A stretch of 39,617 nt of DNA from an uncultured Alsobacter sp. (GTDB lineage: Bacteria > Pseudomonadota > Alphaproteobacteria > Rhizobiales > Beijerinckiaceae): assembly GCF_945952055.1 (NCBI RefSeq), contig NZ_CAMFHB010000052.1, forward strand, positions 1 through 39,617, written 5' to 3'. The notes under the pieces are model-generated. The model searched no databases and had not been told where the DNA came from. It was given only the letters and a program-made list of their open reading frames with translations. The position numbers and the translations under genes are program-made. Positions 8,081 to 16,783 of the stretch are shown here, one piece after another. Numbering within the stretch: position 1 is the stretch's first letter; each line of letters starts with the position of its first letter.

Positions 8081-9004
8081 TCAGGCGCGGACGAACTGGT
8101 CCGCCTTGTAGCCCTGCGCGTACAGCAGCGCGCTGAGGTCGGCGTGGTCGAGGCGGACATGGGCGGCCGCGGCGACGGCGGGCTTCGCGCGGAAGGCATA
8201 GCCGAGGCCGGCATCGCCGAGCATCGCGAGGTCGTTGGCCCCGTCGCCGACGGCCATGGTGGCCCAGTGCGGCAGGCTGAATCGGTCGCGCAGCTCGACC
8301 AGGGCCGCGAGCTTGGCTTCCTTGCCGACGATCGGTTCGGCCACGCGCCCGGCCAGTGCCTCGCCCTCGGTCAGGAGAATGTTCGACCGGTGCTCGTCGA
8401 AGCCGATGGCTGCCGAAATCGGTCCCGTGAACAACGTGAACCCGCCGGAGACCAGCGCGGTGTAACCGCCATTGGCGCGCATGGTCAGGACCAGCTCGCG
8501 ACCGCCGGGGGTGAAGGTGATGCGTTCGGCGATGATCCGGCCGGCGGTCGACACCGGGAGCCCCTTCAGCAGGGCGACGCGCTCGCGCAGGGCGGGTTCG
8601 AAGGCGAGTTCGCCGCGCATGGCGCGTTCGGTGATGGTCGAGACCTGCTCGCGCAGCCCGACGAAATCGGCAAGTTCGTCGATGCACTCCTGGCCGATCA
8701 TGGTGGAATCCATGTCGGCGAGGAACAGCCGCTTGCGGCGGGTGGCCGTGGCCTGGACGATGACGTCCACCGGCGCGTCGACGGCCGCCCGGACCGCGTC
8801 CGCGAGCGTGCGGGCCGACGCCGGCTCGCCGAGGAAGGGAATGTCGGCCGCGATGCCGGGGGCCAGCCAGGCGGCGCTGCCCGGCGCCGGCACGGCTTGC
8901 GCTGCGCGCGCGAGAAGGGCATCGGTGAGACACGGCTGCGTGGTCGGCGCGACGAGGGTCGCGACGCAGGACACGGCGGCGGGCGAGGCGGCTGACGGGG
9001 GCAT
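8081..9004 (-). CDS. serB: Phosphoserine phosphatase
   Basis: SerB hydrolyses phosphoserine to serine, the last step of serine synthesis. The 307-residue protein has an N-terminal ACT-like region (about 1-85) and a HAD hydrolase domain. The HAD motifs are FLADMDSTMIGQE (nucleophile aspartate, DxDST), ALVSGGFTLFTGP and VGDGANDLAMLGDAGLGYAF (metal-binding DGxND). The ATG at 9004 is used here; a GTG in the codon before SCVATLV is an alternative start that better matches other family N-termini. Neither has an obvious Shine-Dalgarno sequence. It is divergent from miaA with only nine bases between start codons. Confidence 0.95.
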   Translation of the reverse strand: MPPSAASPAAVSCVATLVAPTTQPCLTDALLARAAQAVPAPGSAAWLAPGIAADIPFLGEPASARTLADAVRAAVDAPVDVIVQATATRRKRLFLADMDSTMIGQECIDELADFVGLREQVSTITERAMRGELAFEPALRERVALLKGLPVSTAGRIIAERITFTPGGRELVLTMRANGGYTALVSGGFTLFTGPISAAIGFDEHRSNILLTEGEALAGRVAEPIVGKEAKLAALVELRDRFSLPHWATMAVGDGANDLAMLGDAGLGYAFRAKPAVAAAAHVRLDHADLSALLYAQGYKADQFVRA

Positions 9005-9013
9005 GGCGGGCGC

Positions 9014-9937
9014 GTGACAGATCGGATTCGGGCCATCCTCATCGCAGGACCGACGGCCAGCGGCAAGTCGGCTCTCGCCGTCAAGCTTGCGCAGCGCCTG
9101 GGCGGGGCCGTGGTCAATGCGGATTCCATGCAGGTCTACAGAGACTTGCGGATCATCACCGCGCGTCCGACGGTCGAGGAGGAGAGCGAGGCCCCGCATC
9201 GGCTGTTCGGCCATGTCGATGCCTGCGAGAACCATTCGGTGGGCCGCTGGCTCGCCGAGATCGGCCCGGTCCTCGAGGACCTGAGCGGCCGCGGCGTGGT
9301 CCCCATCGTGACCGGCGGCACCGGTCTCTACTTTCGCGCCCTCACCGAGGGCCTGTCCGCCATCCCGCCCGTGCCGGAGGACGTCCGGGCCGCCGTGCGG
9401 GCCGCCAGCGACGGCGTTCCGCCGGAGGAGCTCCATCGCGATCTGGCCGCCCGCGATCCGCAGACCGCGGCGACGCTCAGGCCCACGGACCGGCAGCGGA
9501 TCGTGCGGGCGCTGGAAATCTTCACGGCCACGGGTCGCTCGCTGGTGAGTTTTCACGGCGGCCGCGAAGGCCGGGTGCTCGACCCGCAGGACTGCGTCCG
9601 GGTTTTCCTGGCGCCCGAGCGGGAGGGTGTCTATGCGCGCATCGATTCCCGCTTCGAATCCATGATGAGCCTGGGAGCGCTGGAAGAGGTGAGCGCGCTC
9701 GCCCGGCGTCAGCTCGATCCCGCCTTGCCGTGCATGCGGGCCCATGGCGTTCCATGGCTCATCCGCGCCATCGAGGGCGAGATGGCGCTGCCGGAGGCGA
9801 TCGAACGGGCCAAGCTCGACACGCGCCACTACGCCAAGCGTCAGTTCACCTGGTTCCGACACCAGGCGGAAGGCTGGACCTGGGCAACCCCGGAAGAGGC
9901 TCTGGATCGTATTCTGACCGCCTGGACGGGTGACTAG
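9014..9937 (+). CDS. miaA: tRNA dimethylallyltransferase
   Basis: MiaA transfers a dimethylallyl group to N6 of adenosine 37 in tRNAs that read codons beginning with U. The 307-residue protein has the P-loop GPTASGKS at about 11-18, then VVNADSMQVYRDLRIITARP (catalytic aspartate). The tRNA-recognition and DMAPP-site motifs are IVTGGTGLYFRALTEGL and RQRIVRALEIFTATGRSL, and the C-terminal end has RHYAKRQFTWFRHQ. The start is GTG at 9014, agreeing with the family N-terminus just before the P-loop. The promoter must lie within serB coding DNA because the two starts are nine bases apart. Confidence 0.96.
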   Translation: MTDRIRAILIAGPTASGKSALAVKLAQRLGGAVVNADSMQVYRDLRIITARPTVEEESEAPHRLFGHVDACENHSVGRWLAEIGPVLEDLSGRGVVPIVTGGTGLYFRALTEGLSAIPPVPEDVRAAVRAASDGVPPEELHRDLAARDPQTAATLRPTDRQRIVRALEIFTATGRSLVSFHGGREGRVLDPQDCVRVFLAPEREGVYARIDSRFESMMSLGALEEVSALARRQLDPALPCMRAHGVPWLIRAIEGEMALPEAIERAKLDTRHYAKRQFTWFRHQAEGWTWATPEEALDRILTAWTGD

Positions 9938-10174
9938 CGGTTTCGGCTTTCATTTTTAGCATAGATCAAAAATGGCCATGGGATCTGCCACTTCTTTGGT
10001 CTAGCGACGCCGAAGAATCTGGCAAACACACGGACTGATCTGCTCGCGGTGCCGAAATGGCGTGCCGCAAATCTCTCTTAATTCCGGCGCTCTACTGTGA
10101 ATGACGATCCGACACTCGTCATACGGGCGTGCACCGTCCTCGTGCGCGCCGCCCCTCGCGCCAGGAGTGAAGTC

Positions 10175-12550
10175 TTGCGTTTGTTTCCCCGTTCCATCGG
10201 CCACTTCCTCCTGGTGACGATGCTGACGCTGAGTGCTCCAGGCCTGGGGTTCCTCGCCTACGACGCGTGGCAGGCCATGACGTCCATGCAGCTGCAGGAC
10301 CGCCTCGGCGACCTCGTCGATGCCGATCGCGCGCTGCTCCTGGCGGCCAACAAGATCCGCTCGAACCGCGGCGCGATGCAGACCGCCGTCCAGGTCGAGG
10401 ATGATGCTCGCAGCATCATCATCAAGATCAGCGACAGCAACAAGACGGACATCGAGCGCGCCGTGGCGCAGCTCAGGAAGGCCAATGTCGAGGGGCGCGA
10501 GGCCCTCGTCGCCGGCATCGCCCAGAGCATGAGCCGCATCGATGCCGAAATGACGGGGCTCATGGCGGAAGCCGCCAAGCCCAAGGCGAGCCGCACGCTC
10601 GCCGCCACGATGCCCTGGTACAATGCGGTCGGCGATACCGAAGCCGCGATGGCCAAGGCCTCCGAAGCCGCCTCGAACGCCATCCGGCTCGCCGACCCCG
10701 TCCTCGCCGATCTGCAGGGCGTGAAGCAGGCGGCCTATCGGGCGCGCTCGACCTATGGCCTCCAGTGCACGGTGCTCCGACCCGTGTTGGCCGCGGGGCA
10801 GGCGATGACGGCGGCCCAGCAGAAGGCGCTCGGCGAGACCCGGGGCGCGACCGCGACGTCAGTCGCCTCGCTGCGCAGCCTGGCGGCCCGGCCCGGCTTC
10901 CCGCCGGCTCTGGCGACCAAGGTCGATGCCATGATCGCCGGGCTCGACGCCGGCACCCGCAGCGCCGACGAGCTCGTCGCGAAGCTGGGGAGCGGAACCG
11001 GCCCCGTGATCACGGCCGACCAGTGGACCAAGCAGTGCAACGCTCCGTTCGCGCCCGTGATGGAGACCGTCGAGGCGGCGCTCGACGACATGAGCCGTTT
11101 TTCGGACGCCCAGCTCGCCTCGGCCCGCCTGCGCCTGGCGGTGATCGGCGGCCTCATGCTGGGTCTCCTCGGGCTCGCCTTCGTCAGCGGCCTCGCCATC
11201 CGGCGCCGCATTTCCTCCCCGCTGGCAGGGATCAGCCAGGCGCTGGTCGCCATGCAGCGGGGTGAGCTGAACCGGCCGATCCCCCCGGCGCCCTGTCCCG
11301 ACGAAGTCGGCGTGCTCAGCCTCGCGCTGGAGCACTACCGGGCGGGTGCCCTGGAGATCGAAGCGGACCGCACGGCCCGCGATCGGTCGCTGGCGACGGA
11401 GGCCGACCGGGCCGCGAAGGTCCAGGCCCTGGTGGCCGAGGTGGCCGCCGTCGTGGCGGCGGCGCGTCGCGGCGACTTTACGGGACAGGCCGATCCGGGC
11501 GCCGTCACGGGCCCGGTGCGGGACGTGGTCGAGGGCGTCAACGAGATCAACCGGCTGGTCAACTCGGCCACCGCCGAGTTCGCGTCGGTGCTCGGCGCGC
11601 TGTCGGAGGGCGACCTCACCCACCGCGTCGCCACGTCCTACGAGGGGCGGTTCGCGGAACTCAAGGAGGCCTTGAACTCCACCATCGACCGCCTGTCGGA
11701 GACCGTCGTGACCATCCAGGGCACGGCGGCCGAGGTGAGCTCCGCCGCCCGGGAGATCAACGCCGGCGCCAACGACCTCTCCAGCCGGACCGAGCAGCAG
11801 GCCTCGTCGCTCGAGGAAACGGCGGCCACGACGGAACAGCTCGCGGCCTCGGTCAAGGCCGCGGCCCACTCGTCCCGTCGCGCCGTCGACCTCACCCAGG
11901 ACGCCGTCGGCATCGCCGAGATGGGCGGCAGCATCGTCCGCGATGCCATCGCCGCCATGGCCGGCATCGAGCAGGCCAGCCGCAAGATCACCGACATCAC
12001 CGGCGTAATCGACGAGATCGCGTTCCAGACCAACCTGCTGGCTCTGAACGCGGCGGTCGAAGCAGCCCGCGCCGGAGAGGCGGGCAAGGGCTTCGCCGTG
12101 GTGGCCTCGGAGGTCCGCAGCCTCGCCCAGAGGTCCTCGGAAGCCGCCAAGGACATCACGTCCCTGATCGGCGCGTCCGAGGCCGAGGTGGCCAAGGGCG
12201 TCCAGCTGGTGCGGCAGACCGGCGATGCCCTCGACAGGATCGTCGTGGCGTCCCGGAAGGTGTCGGAGACGGTCACCGAGATCTCCACCGCGACCGGAGA
12301 GCAGGCCAACGGCATCGACGAAATGAGCCAGGCGGTCGCCCACATGGACGACATGACTCAGCAGAACGCTGCGCTTGCCGAGGAAAGTGCCGCGTCCGCC
12401 TCGTCGCTGACCGGCCAGATCGACCGGTTGAACGACCTCGTGGGCACGTTCAGGACGCGTGCCGGACAGGGCGCTTCGGGCCATTCGATCGGGGCGGCCG
12501 CGTCGGCCGGCTACCGTTCGCCGGCGCCGCTGCGGCGGCGCGCCGGCTGA
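10175..12550 (+). CDS. Methyl-accepting chemotaxis protein
   Basis: This is a membrane chemoreceptor that signals to CheA/CheW. The 791-residue product has a transmembrane helix at about 10-30, a large periplasmic helical sensor region (30-318) and a second transmembrane helix (319-341, LAVIGGLMLGLLGLAFVSGLAI). A HAMP linker follows, with a second HAMP-like segment (EFASVLGALSEGDLTHRV). The cytoplasmic signalling domain carries the conserved hairpin tip NAAVEAARAGEAGKGFAVVA at about residue 625. I chose TTG at 10175 because AGGAG lies seven bases upstream; an in-frame GTG at 10097 would add 26 residues with no ribosome site. The periplasmic ligand cannot be predicted. No other che genes are in the window, so it is an orphan receptor here. 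Confidence 0.92.
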   Translation: MRLFPRSIGHFLLVTMLTLSAPGLGFLAYDAWQAMTSMQLQDRLGDLVDADRALLLAANKIRSNRGAMQTAVQVEDDARSIIIKISDSNKTDIERAVAQLRKANVEGREALVAGIAQSMSRIDAEMTGLMAEAAKPKASRTLAATMPWYNAVGDTEAAMAKASEAASNAIRLADPVLADLQGVKQAAYRARSTYGLQCTVLRPVLAAGQAMTAAQQKALGETRGATATSVASLRSLAARPGFPPALATKVDAMIAGLDAGTRSADELVAKLGSGTGPVITADQWTKQCNAPFAPVMETVEAALDDMSRFSDAQLASARLRLAVIGGLMLGLLGLAFVSGLAIRRRISSPLAGISQALVAMQRGELNRPIPPAPCPDEVGVLSLALEHYRAGALEIEADRTARDRSLATEADRAAKVQALVAEVAAVVAAARRGDFTGQADPGAVTGPVRDVVEGVNEINRLVNSATAEFASVLGALSEGDLTHRVATSYEGRFAELKEALNSTIDRLSETVVTIQGTAAEVSSAAREINAGANDLSSRTEQQASSLEETAATTEQLAASVKAAAHSSRRAVDLTQDAVGIAEMGGSIVRDAIAAMAGIEQASRKITDITGVIDEIAFQTNLLALNAAVEAARAGEAGKGFAVVASEVRSLAQRSSEAAKDITSLIGASEAEVAKGVQLVRQTGDALDRIVVASRKVSETVTEISTATGEQANGIDEMSQAVAHMDDMTQQNAALAEESAASASSLTGQIDRLNDLVGTFRTRAGQGASGHSIGAAASAGYRSPAPLRRRAG

Positions 12551-12620
12551 CGCAGCGGGGCAGGGGGTTCGGGCCGCGCCGGCCCGGCTCCCGCCGTTGC
12601 GGTGACGGCCGAAAATCGCC

Positions 12621-12649
12621 TTGACGGCTTTGTTCCACCCGACTACGGT
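12621..12649 (+). promoter_or_regulatory. Probable promoter of the ilvB leader
   Basis: TTGACG (12621-12626) is followed after 17 bases by TACGGT (12644-12649). Transcription would begin near 12656, about 24 bases before the leader peptide ATG. The -35 matches consensus well and the -10 weakly. Confidence 0.5.
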
Positions 12650-12679
12650 CCCGCAACTTCTTTTCGGAGCCCTGCGCCC

Positions 12680-12730
12680 ATGCGCAACATCCTTATCGTA
12701 CCGGGAGCGCCAGTAACGGGACGGCCTTAG
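12680..12730 (+). CDS. ilvB attenuation leader peptide
   Basis: A 16-codon frame reads MRNILIVPGAPVTGRP and stops at TAG 12728-12730. Five of its 16 residues are the end products of the pathway: two Ile, one Leu and two Val, four of them contiguous (ILIV). CTT (Leu) and GTA (Val) are codons little used elsewhere in this GC-rich window, which would sensitise translation to shortage of the charged tRNAs. It is followed directly by paired RNA arms and a terminator ahead of ilvB. This is the classic design of branched-chain amino acid attenuators, in which stalling on these codons prevents termination. Confidence 0.85.
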   Translation: MRNILIVPGAPVTGRP

Positions 12731-12782
12731 GCCGACGTCCTGCACTGGCGCATGTCGAGGTCCCTCACGGGGCCTTTTTTAT
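12707..12782 (+). promoter_or_regulatory. Transcription attenuator of ilvB
   Basis: The leader peptide overlaps a hairpin whose outer stem is GCGCCAGT (12707-12714) with ACTGGCGC (12744-12751). Its inner stem is GGCC-TTA-GGCC (12723-12733), with GGAC/GTCC flanking. A terminator follows: AGGTCCC (12758-12764), loop TCAC, GGGGCCT (12769-12775), then TTTTT. A possible alternative pairing, CGACGT (12733-12738) with ATGTCG (12752-12757), could act as antiterminator, but I could not test it energetically. Reduced Ile/Leu/Val-tRNA charging should stall a ribosome on the leader and favour read-through into ilvB. Confidence 0.82.
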
Positions 12783-12844
12783 TGCCTGAACGACCTCCGA
12801 ACCGCACCGCCCCAACCAGAACCGCACGTGAAGGGAGCCCCACG

Positions 12845-14605
12845 ATGACCCGACAGATGACCGGCGCCGAAATGGTCGTCCAGGCGCTGCAGGACCAGGG
12901 TGTCGAACACCTCTTTGGCTATCCGGGCGGGGCCGTACTGCCGATCTACGACGCGATGTTCCAGCAGGACAAGGTCAAGCACGTCCTCGTCCGCCACGAG
13001 CAGGGCGCCGTCCACGCCGCCGAAGGTTATGCAAGGTCGTCCGGCAAGGTCGGCTGCGTGCTGGTGACCTCGGGCCCCGGCGCGACCAACGCGGTGACGG
13101 GCCTCACCGACGCGCTGCTGGATTCGATCCCGCTCGTCTGCATCACCGGCCAGGTCCCCACGCACCTCATCGGCTCTGACGCGTTCCAGGAGTGCGACAC
13201 GGTCGGCATCACGCGCCACTGCACCAAGCACAACTACCTGGTGAAGCGGATCGAGGACCTGCCGCGCATCCTGCACGAGGCCTTCTACGTCGCCTCGAAC
13301 GGGCGGCCGGGGCCGGTGGTCATCGACATCCCGAAGGACGTGCAGTTCGCCAAGGGCACCTATGCCCGCCCGACGACGAACGCCCACAAGACCTATCGTC
13401 CGACGGTGAAGGGCGACATCGACAAGATCCGCGCCGCCGTCGATCTCATCGCCAGCGCCAAGAAGCCCGTGTTCTACACCGGTGGCGGCATCATCAACGC
13501 CGGCCCCGAGGCTTCCGCGCTCCTGCGCGAGCTGGTGCGGATGACGGGCTATCCGATCACCTCCACGCTGATGGGTCTCGGCGCCTACCCGGCCGCCGAT
13601 CCGCAGTGGCTGGGCATGCTCGGCATGCACGGCACCTACGAAGCCAACATGGCGATGCACGACTGCGACGTGATGATCTGCATCGGCGCGCGCTTCGACG
13701 ACCGCATCACCGGCCGGCTCGACGCCTTCTCTCCCAAGTCGAAGAAGATCCACGTCGACATCGACCCGTCCTCGATCAACAAGAACGTCCAGGTCGACAT
13801 CGGCATCATCGGCGATTGCGCCCACGTGCTCGAGGACATGGTTCGCCTGTGGCGCGCCGGCTCCCCGCAGATCGACAAGGCCGCGCTGAAGTCCTGGTGG
13901 GGGCAGATCGAAGGTTGGCGGGGGCGCAAGTCGCTGTCCTACCGGCCGTCCAAGGAGATCATCAAGCCGCAATACGCGGTGCAGCGTCTCTATGAACTCA
14001 CCAAGGACCGCGACGTCTACGTCACGACGGAAGTCGGCCAGCACCAGATGTGGGCGGCGCAGCACTTCCACTTCCAGGAGCCGAACCGCTGGATGACCTC
14101 CGGCGGCCTCGGCACCATGGGCTACGGCCTGCCCGCCGCCGTCGGCGTGCAGCTCGCGCATCCGGGCAGCCTCGTCATCGACATCGCGGGCGAAGCCTCG
14201 GTCCTGATGAACATGCAGGAGATGTCGACGGCGCTGCAGTACCGCCTGCCCATCAAGGTGTTCATCCTGAACAACGAGTACATGGGCATGGTGCGCCAGT
14301 GGCAGGAACTGCTGCATGGCGGGCGCTACTCGGAAAGCTATTCTGCGGCGCTGCCCGACTTCGTGAAGCTCGCCGAGGCCTACGGCGGCGTCGGCATCCG
14401 CTGCGACGATCCCGCCAAGCTCGACGACGCGATCATGCAGATGATCGACACGCCGCGCCCGGTGATCTTCGACTGCATCGTCGCCAAGGACGAGAACTGC
14501 TTCCCGATGATCCCGTCGGGCAAGGCCCACAACGAGATGATCCTGCCCGACGTCGATCAGGACATCGGTTCGATCATCGACGCCAAGGGCAAGATGCTCG
14601 TCTGA
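12845..14605 (+). CDS. ilvB: Acetolactate synthase, large catalytic subunit
   Basis: This is the first common enzyme of Val/Leu/Ile synthesis. It condenses pyruvate with pyruvate or 2-oxobutyrate using thiamine diphosphate (ThDP), Mg2+ and FAD. It has 586 residues. The N-terminal ThDP half contains FGYPGGAVLPIYD and the catalytic glutamate E52 in RHEQGAVHAAEGYA. The FAD-binding middle domain covers about 195-340. The C-terminal ThDP domain has GLGTMGYGLPAAVG and the metal-binding motif, which here reads GEASVLMNMQEM...NNEY, i.e. Glu replaces the usual Asp of GDxS. The substrate-channel tryptophan is present in MVRQWQELLHGG. The start at 12845 follows AAGGGAG. Expression is probably governed by the attenuator just upstream. 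The small subunit is encoded 1.5 kb downstream, after two unrelated genes. Confidence 0.96.
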   Translation: MTRQMTGAEMVVQALQDQGVEHLFGYPGGAVLPIYDAMFQQDKVKHVLVRHEQGAVHAAEGYARSSGKVGCVLVTSGPGATNAVTGLTDALLDSIPLVCITGQVPTHLIGSDAFQECDTVGITRHCTKHNYLVKRIEDLPRILHEAFYVASNGRPGPVVIDIPKDVQFAKGTYARPTTNAHKTYRPTVKGDIDKIRAAVDLIASAKKPVFYTGGGIINAGPEASALLRELVRMTGYPITSTLMGLGAYPAADPQWLGMLGMHGTYEANMAMHDCDVMICIGARFDDRITGRLDAFSPKSKKIHVDIDPSSINKNVQVDIGIIGDCAHVLEDMVRLWRAGSPQIDKAALKSWWGQIEGWRGRKSLSYRPSKEIIKPQYAVQRLYELTKDRDVYVTTEVGQHQMWAAQHFHFQEPNRWMTSGGLGTMGYGLPAAVGVQLAHPGSLVIDIAGEASVLMNMQEMSTALQYRLPIKVFILNNEYMGMVRQWQELLHGGRYSESYSAALPDFVKLAEAYGGVGIRCDDPAKLDDAIMQMIDTPRPVIFDCIVAKDENCFPMIPSGKAHNEMILPDVDQDIGSIIDAKGKMLV

Positions 14606-14725
14606 CCCCGCGGGTCCTGCCAGCGGGGAGGGCAGCCATGAAGCACGGTCTCAGGGTGGTCCTGTCGACTGTGTGCACGGCCGCTCCCCCCTCGGTTCCC
14701 CGCGACAACCTGGATTTCGGCTGAG

Positions 14726-15421
14726 ATGCGTACGCTGGGCCTGATCGGCGGAATGAGCTGGGAGTCGACGGCGATCTACTATCGCCTGCTCAACGAGGGC
14801 GTTCGTGCCAGGCTCGGCGGCCTGCACTCGGCCCGGCTCGTGCTGTGGTCGTGCGACTTCGAGGACATCGCCAGGCGCCAGGCCGAAGGTGACTGGGACG
14901 GGGCGGGCCGCATCCTGGGCGAGGCCGGCCGAGCGCTGCGCGCCGCGGGCGCGGACGGGATCGTCCTGTGCACCAACACGATGCACAAGGTGGCGTCCTT
15001 CATCGAGGAGGCGGCCGGTCTTCCCTTCCTGCACCTGGCCGACGTGACGGCCGCGGCGATCCGCGCCCATGGCTGTCGCAGGCCGCTGCTTCTGGCCACC
15101 CGCTACACGATGGAAGACGACTTCTACAAAGGGCGGCTTCGGGACCGGCACGGCATCACGGTGGCCGTCCCCGATGCCGAGGGGCGTTCCGAGGTTCACC
15201 GGGTCATCTACGAGGAGCTATGCCGTGGCGTCGTCGACGCGACGTCCAAGGCCCGGGTCCTCGACGTCATCGCCCGCTCGCGCGGCGAGGGCTGCGACGG
15301 GGTGATCCTCGGCTGCACGGAACTCGGCATGCTGCTGGGACCGACCGACAGCCCGGACCCCGTCCTCGACACCACCAGGCTGCATGTCGAGGCGGCCCTC
15401 GACTTCGCCCTCGCGGCCTGA
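14726..15421 (+). CDS. Aspartate/glutamate racemase family protein
   Basis: The 231-residue protein begins MRTLGLIGGMSWESTAIYYRLLNE, the hallmark of the aspartate racemase (YgeA-like) family of cofactor-independent amino-acid racemases. The two catalytic cysteines are visible in VLCTNTMHK (about residue 83) and ILGCTELGMLL (about residue 196). It may make D-aspartate, D-glutamate or act as a broad-spectrum racemase; the substrate cannot be read. It lies 120 bp after ilvB and 15 bp before a GST gene, on the same strand. It could be co-transcribed with the ilv genes, although no direct pathway link is evident. Confidence 0.9.
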   Translation: MRTLGLIGGMSWESTAIYYRLLNEGVRARLGGLHSARLVLWSCDFEDIARRQAEGDWDGAGRILGEAGRALRAAGADGIVLCTNTMHKVASFIEEAAGLPFLHLADVTAAAIRAHGCRRPLLLATRYTMEDDFYKGRLRDRHGITVAVPDAEGRSEVHRVIYEELCRGVVDATSKARVLDVIARSRGEGCDGVILGCTELGMLLGPTDSPDPVLDTTRLHVEAALDFALAA

Positions 15422-15436
15422 CCGGAAGGAAGCGCC

Positions 15437-16120
15437 ATGCTCAAGCTCGTCATCGGCAACAAGGCCTACTCCTCCTGGTCGCTCCGGCCGTGGCTCCTGA
15501 TGAAGGTGCACGGGATCCCGTTCGAGGAGCAGCTCGTGCTGCTCGACACGCCCGAGTTCCGCAAGGAGGTGGCGTCGTTCAAGGCGGGCAGCACGGTTCC
15601 GATCCTCGTGGACGGCCCCATCACGGTGTGGGAGTCGATCGCCATCATGGATCACCTGGCCGATCGCTTCCCGGACAAGGTCATGTGGCCGAGGGACCTG
15701 GCGGCCCGCTCCTTCGCCCGCGCCATCTCGGCGGAAATGCATGCCGGCTTTCGCGCCCTGCGCGCCGCGTGCCCGATGAACCTGCGCAAGCGCTACGCCC
15801 ACGCCGATCGCGGCGAGCTGGTCACCAAGGACGTCTCCCGGGTGACCTGGCTGTGGAAGCAGGCGCGGGCACGCTTCGGCGAGCCTGCCGGCGGTCCCTT
15901 CCTGTTCGGCAGCTTCACCGCCGCTGACGCCATGTACGCGCCGGTCGTCACGCGGCTCCAGACCTATTCCATTCCGGTGGACGCGGGCATCCGCGCCTAC
16001 ATGGATGCGATCCTCGACCTGCCCGCCTTCGTCGCCTGGCAGGAGGCCGCCATGGCCGAGCCCTGGATCGTAGGCCACGACGAGGTCGACGAACCTCCCA
16101 TCGGCCCCTTCCGCAGCTGA
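15437..16120 (+). CDS. Glutathione S-transferase family protein
   Basis: It has 227 residues. The N-terminal thioredoxin-like domain (1-80) starts LVIGNKAYSSWSLRPWLLMK, with the serine-rich active-site loop typical of zeta/omega-like bacterial GSTs. The glutathione-binding cis-proline is in GSTVPILVDG, and SIAIMDHLAD is the conserved helix-3 start (ES.AI..YL in most members). The all-helical C-terminal domain ends in PAFVAWQEAAMAEPW. GGAAG lies six bases before the ATG. The substrate is unknown. The gene is tightly spaced to the racemase (15 bp) and precedes the acetolactate synthase small subunit gene by 18 bp. Confidence 0.92.
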   Translation: MLKLVIGNKAYSSWSLRPWLLMKVHGIPFEEQLVLLDTPEFRKEVASFKAGSTVPILVDGPITVWESIAIMDHLADRFPDKVMWPRDLAARSFARAISAEMHAGFRALRAACPMNLRKRYAHADRGELVTKDVSRVTWLWKQARARFGEPAGGPFLFGSFTAADAMYAPVVTRLQTYSIPVDAGIRAYMDAILDLPAFVAWQEAAMAEPWIVGHDEVDEPPIGPFRS

Positions 16121-16138
16121 ACTCGTGAAGTCCTCGCC

Positions 16139-16720
16139 ATGAACGCCCAAATCCCGCCGAAAGACCTCCCGCCCAAAGGCCTCCCGATGAAGTCCCATTA
16201 TTCGAATGCGCCCAAGGCCCAGCCCGTCGCTCGCCACACCCTCTCGGTGCTCGTCGACAACGAGCCCGGCGTCCTCGCCCGGATCGCCGGCCTGTTCTCG
16301 GGCCGCGGCTACAACATCGAAAGCCTGACCGTCTCGGAGACCGAGCACGAGCAGCACGTCTCCCGCATCACCATCGTCACGGCCGGCACCGCCGACGTGA
16401 TCGAGCAGATCAAGCACCAGCTTGACCGGCTCGTGCCGGTCCACCGCGTGGTCGACCTCACCTCCTACGGCGAGACGGTGGAACGCGAACTGGCGCTGGT
16501 GAAGGTCGTCGGCAAGGGCGAGGCCCGCGTCGAAGCCCTGCGTCTCGCCTCGGCCTTCGGGGCGCGCACGCTGGACGCCACGCTGAACTCCTTCGTCTTC
16601 GAGCTCACCGGGGCGACCGAGGACGTGGAGCGCTTCATCCGTCTGATGGCGGGCGTGGGCCTCGTCGAGGTGTCCCGCACCGGAGTCGCTGCCATGGCGC
16701 GCGGCTCCGAGGTGGTGTGA
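16139..16720 (+). CDS. ilvN: Acetolactate synthase, small regulatory subunit
   Basis: This subunit activates the large subunit and confers valine feedback inhibition. It has 193 residues: a short extension (1-35), an ACT domain (HTLSVLVDNEPGVLARIAGLFSGRGYNIESLTVS) and the C-terminal small-subunit domain (ELALVKVVGKGEARVEALRLASAFGARTLDATLNSFVFELTG). The extension contains a short duplication (PPKDLPPKGLP). An internal ATG at 16187 (MKSHYSN) could be the real start, as neither site has a clear ribosome site. The ORF lacks its usual position right after ilvB; a racemase and a GST gene intervene. Confidence 0.95.
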   Translation: MNAQIPPKDLPPKGLPMKSHYSNAPKAQPVARHTLSVLVDNEPGVLARIAGLFSGRGYNIESLTVSETEHEQHVSRITIVTAGTADVIEQIKHQLDRLVPVHRVVDLTSYGETVERELALVKVVGKGEARVEALRLASAFGARTLDATLNSFVFELTGATEDVERFIRLMAGVGLVEVSRTGVAAMARGSEVV

Positions 16721-16752
16721 CCCAAGGTTGGTGGCGCGCCGGATGGATTGGA

Positions 16753-16765
16753 TCTACATTGTAGA
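16753..16765 (+). promoter_or_regulatory. Palindrome upstream of mazE, candidate autoregulatory operator
   Basis: TCTACA-T-TGTAGA is a perfect inverted repeat 18 bases before the mazE ATG. It overlaps a second one, ATTGT-AGAG-ACAAT (16758-16771). Antitoxins of this family usually repress their own promoter through palindromes placed here. The surrounding 30 bases are AT-richer than the neighbouring genes. Confidence 0.5.
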
Positions 16766-16783
16766 GACAATGGGAGCCGAGCC

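Noticed and set aside
9951-9974. CATTTTT / AAAAATG inverted repeat after miaA
   Set aside because: The stem is AT-only with a 10-base loop and no following T-run, so it is not a credible terminator. No operator role can be argued.
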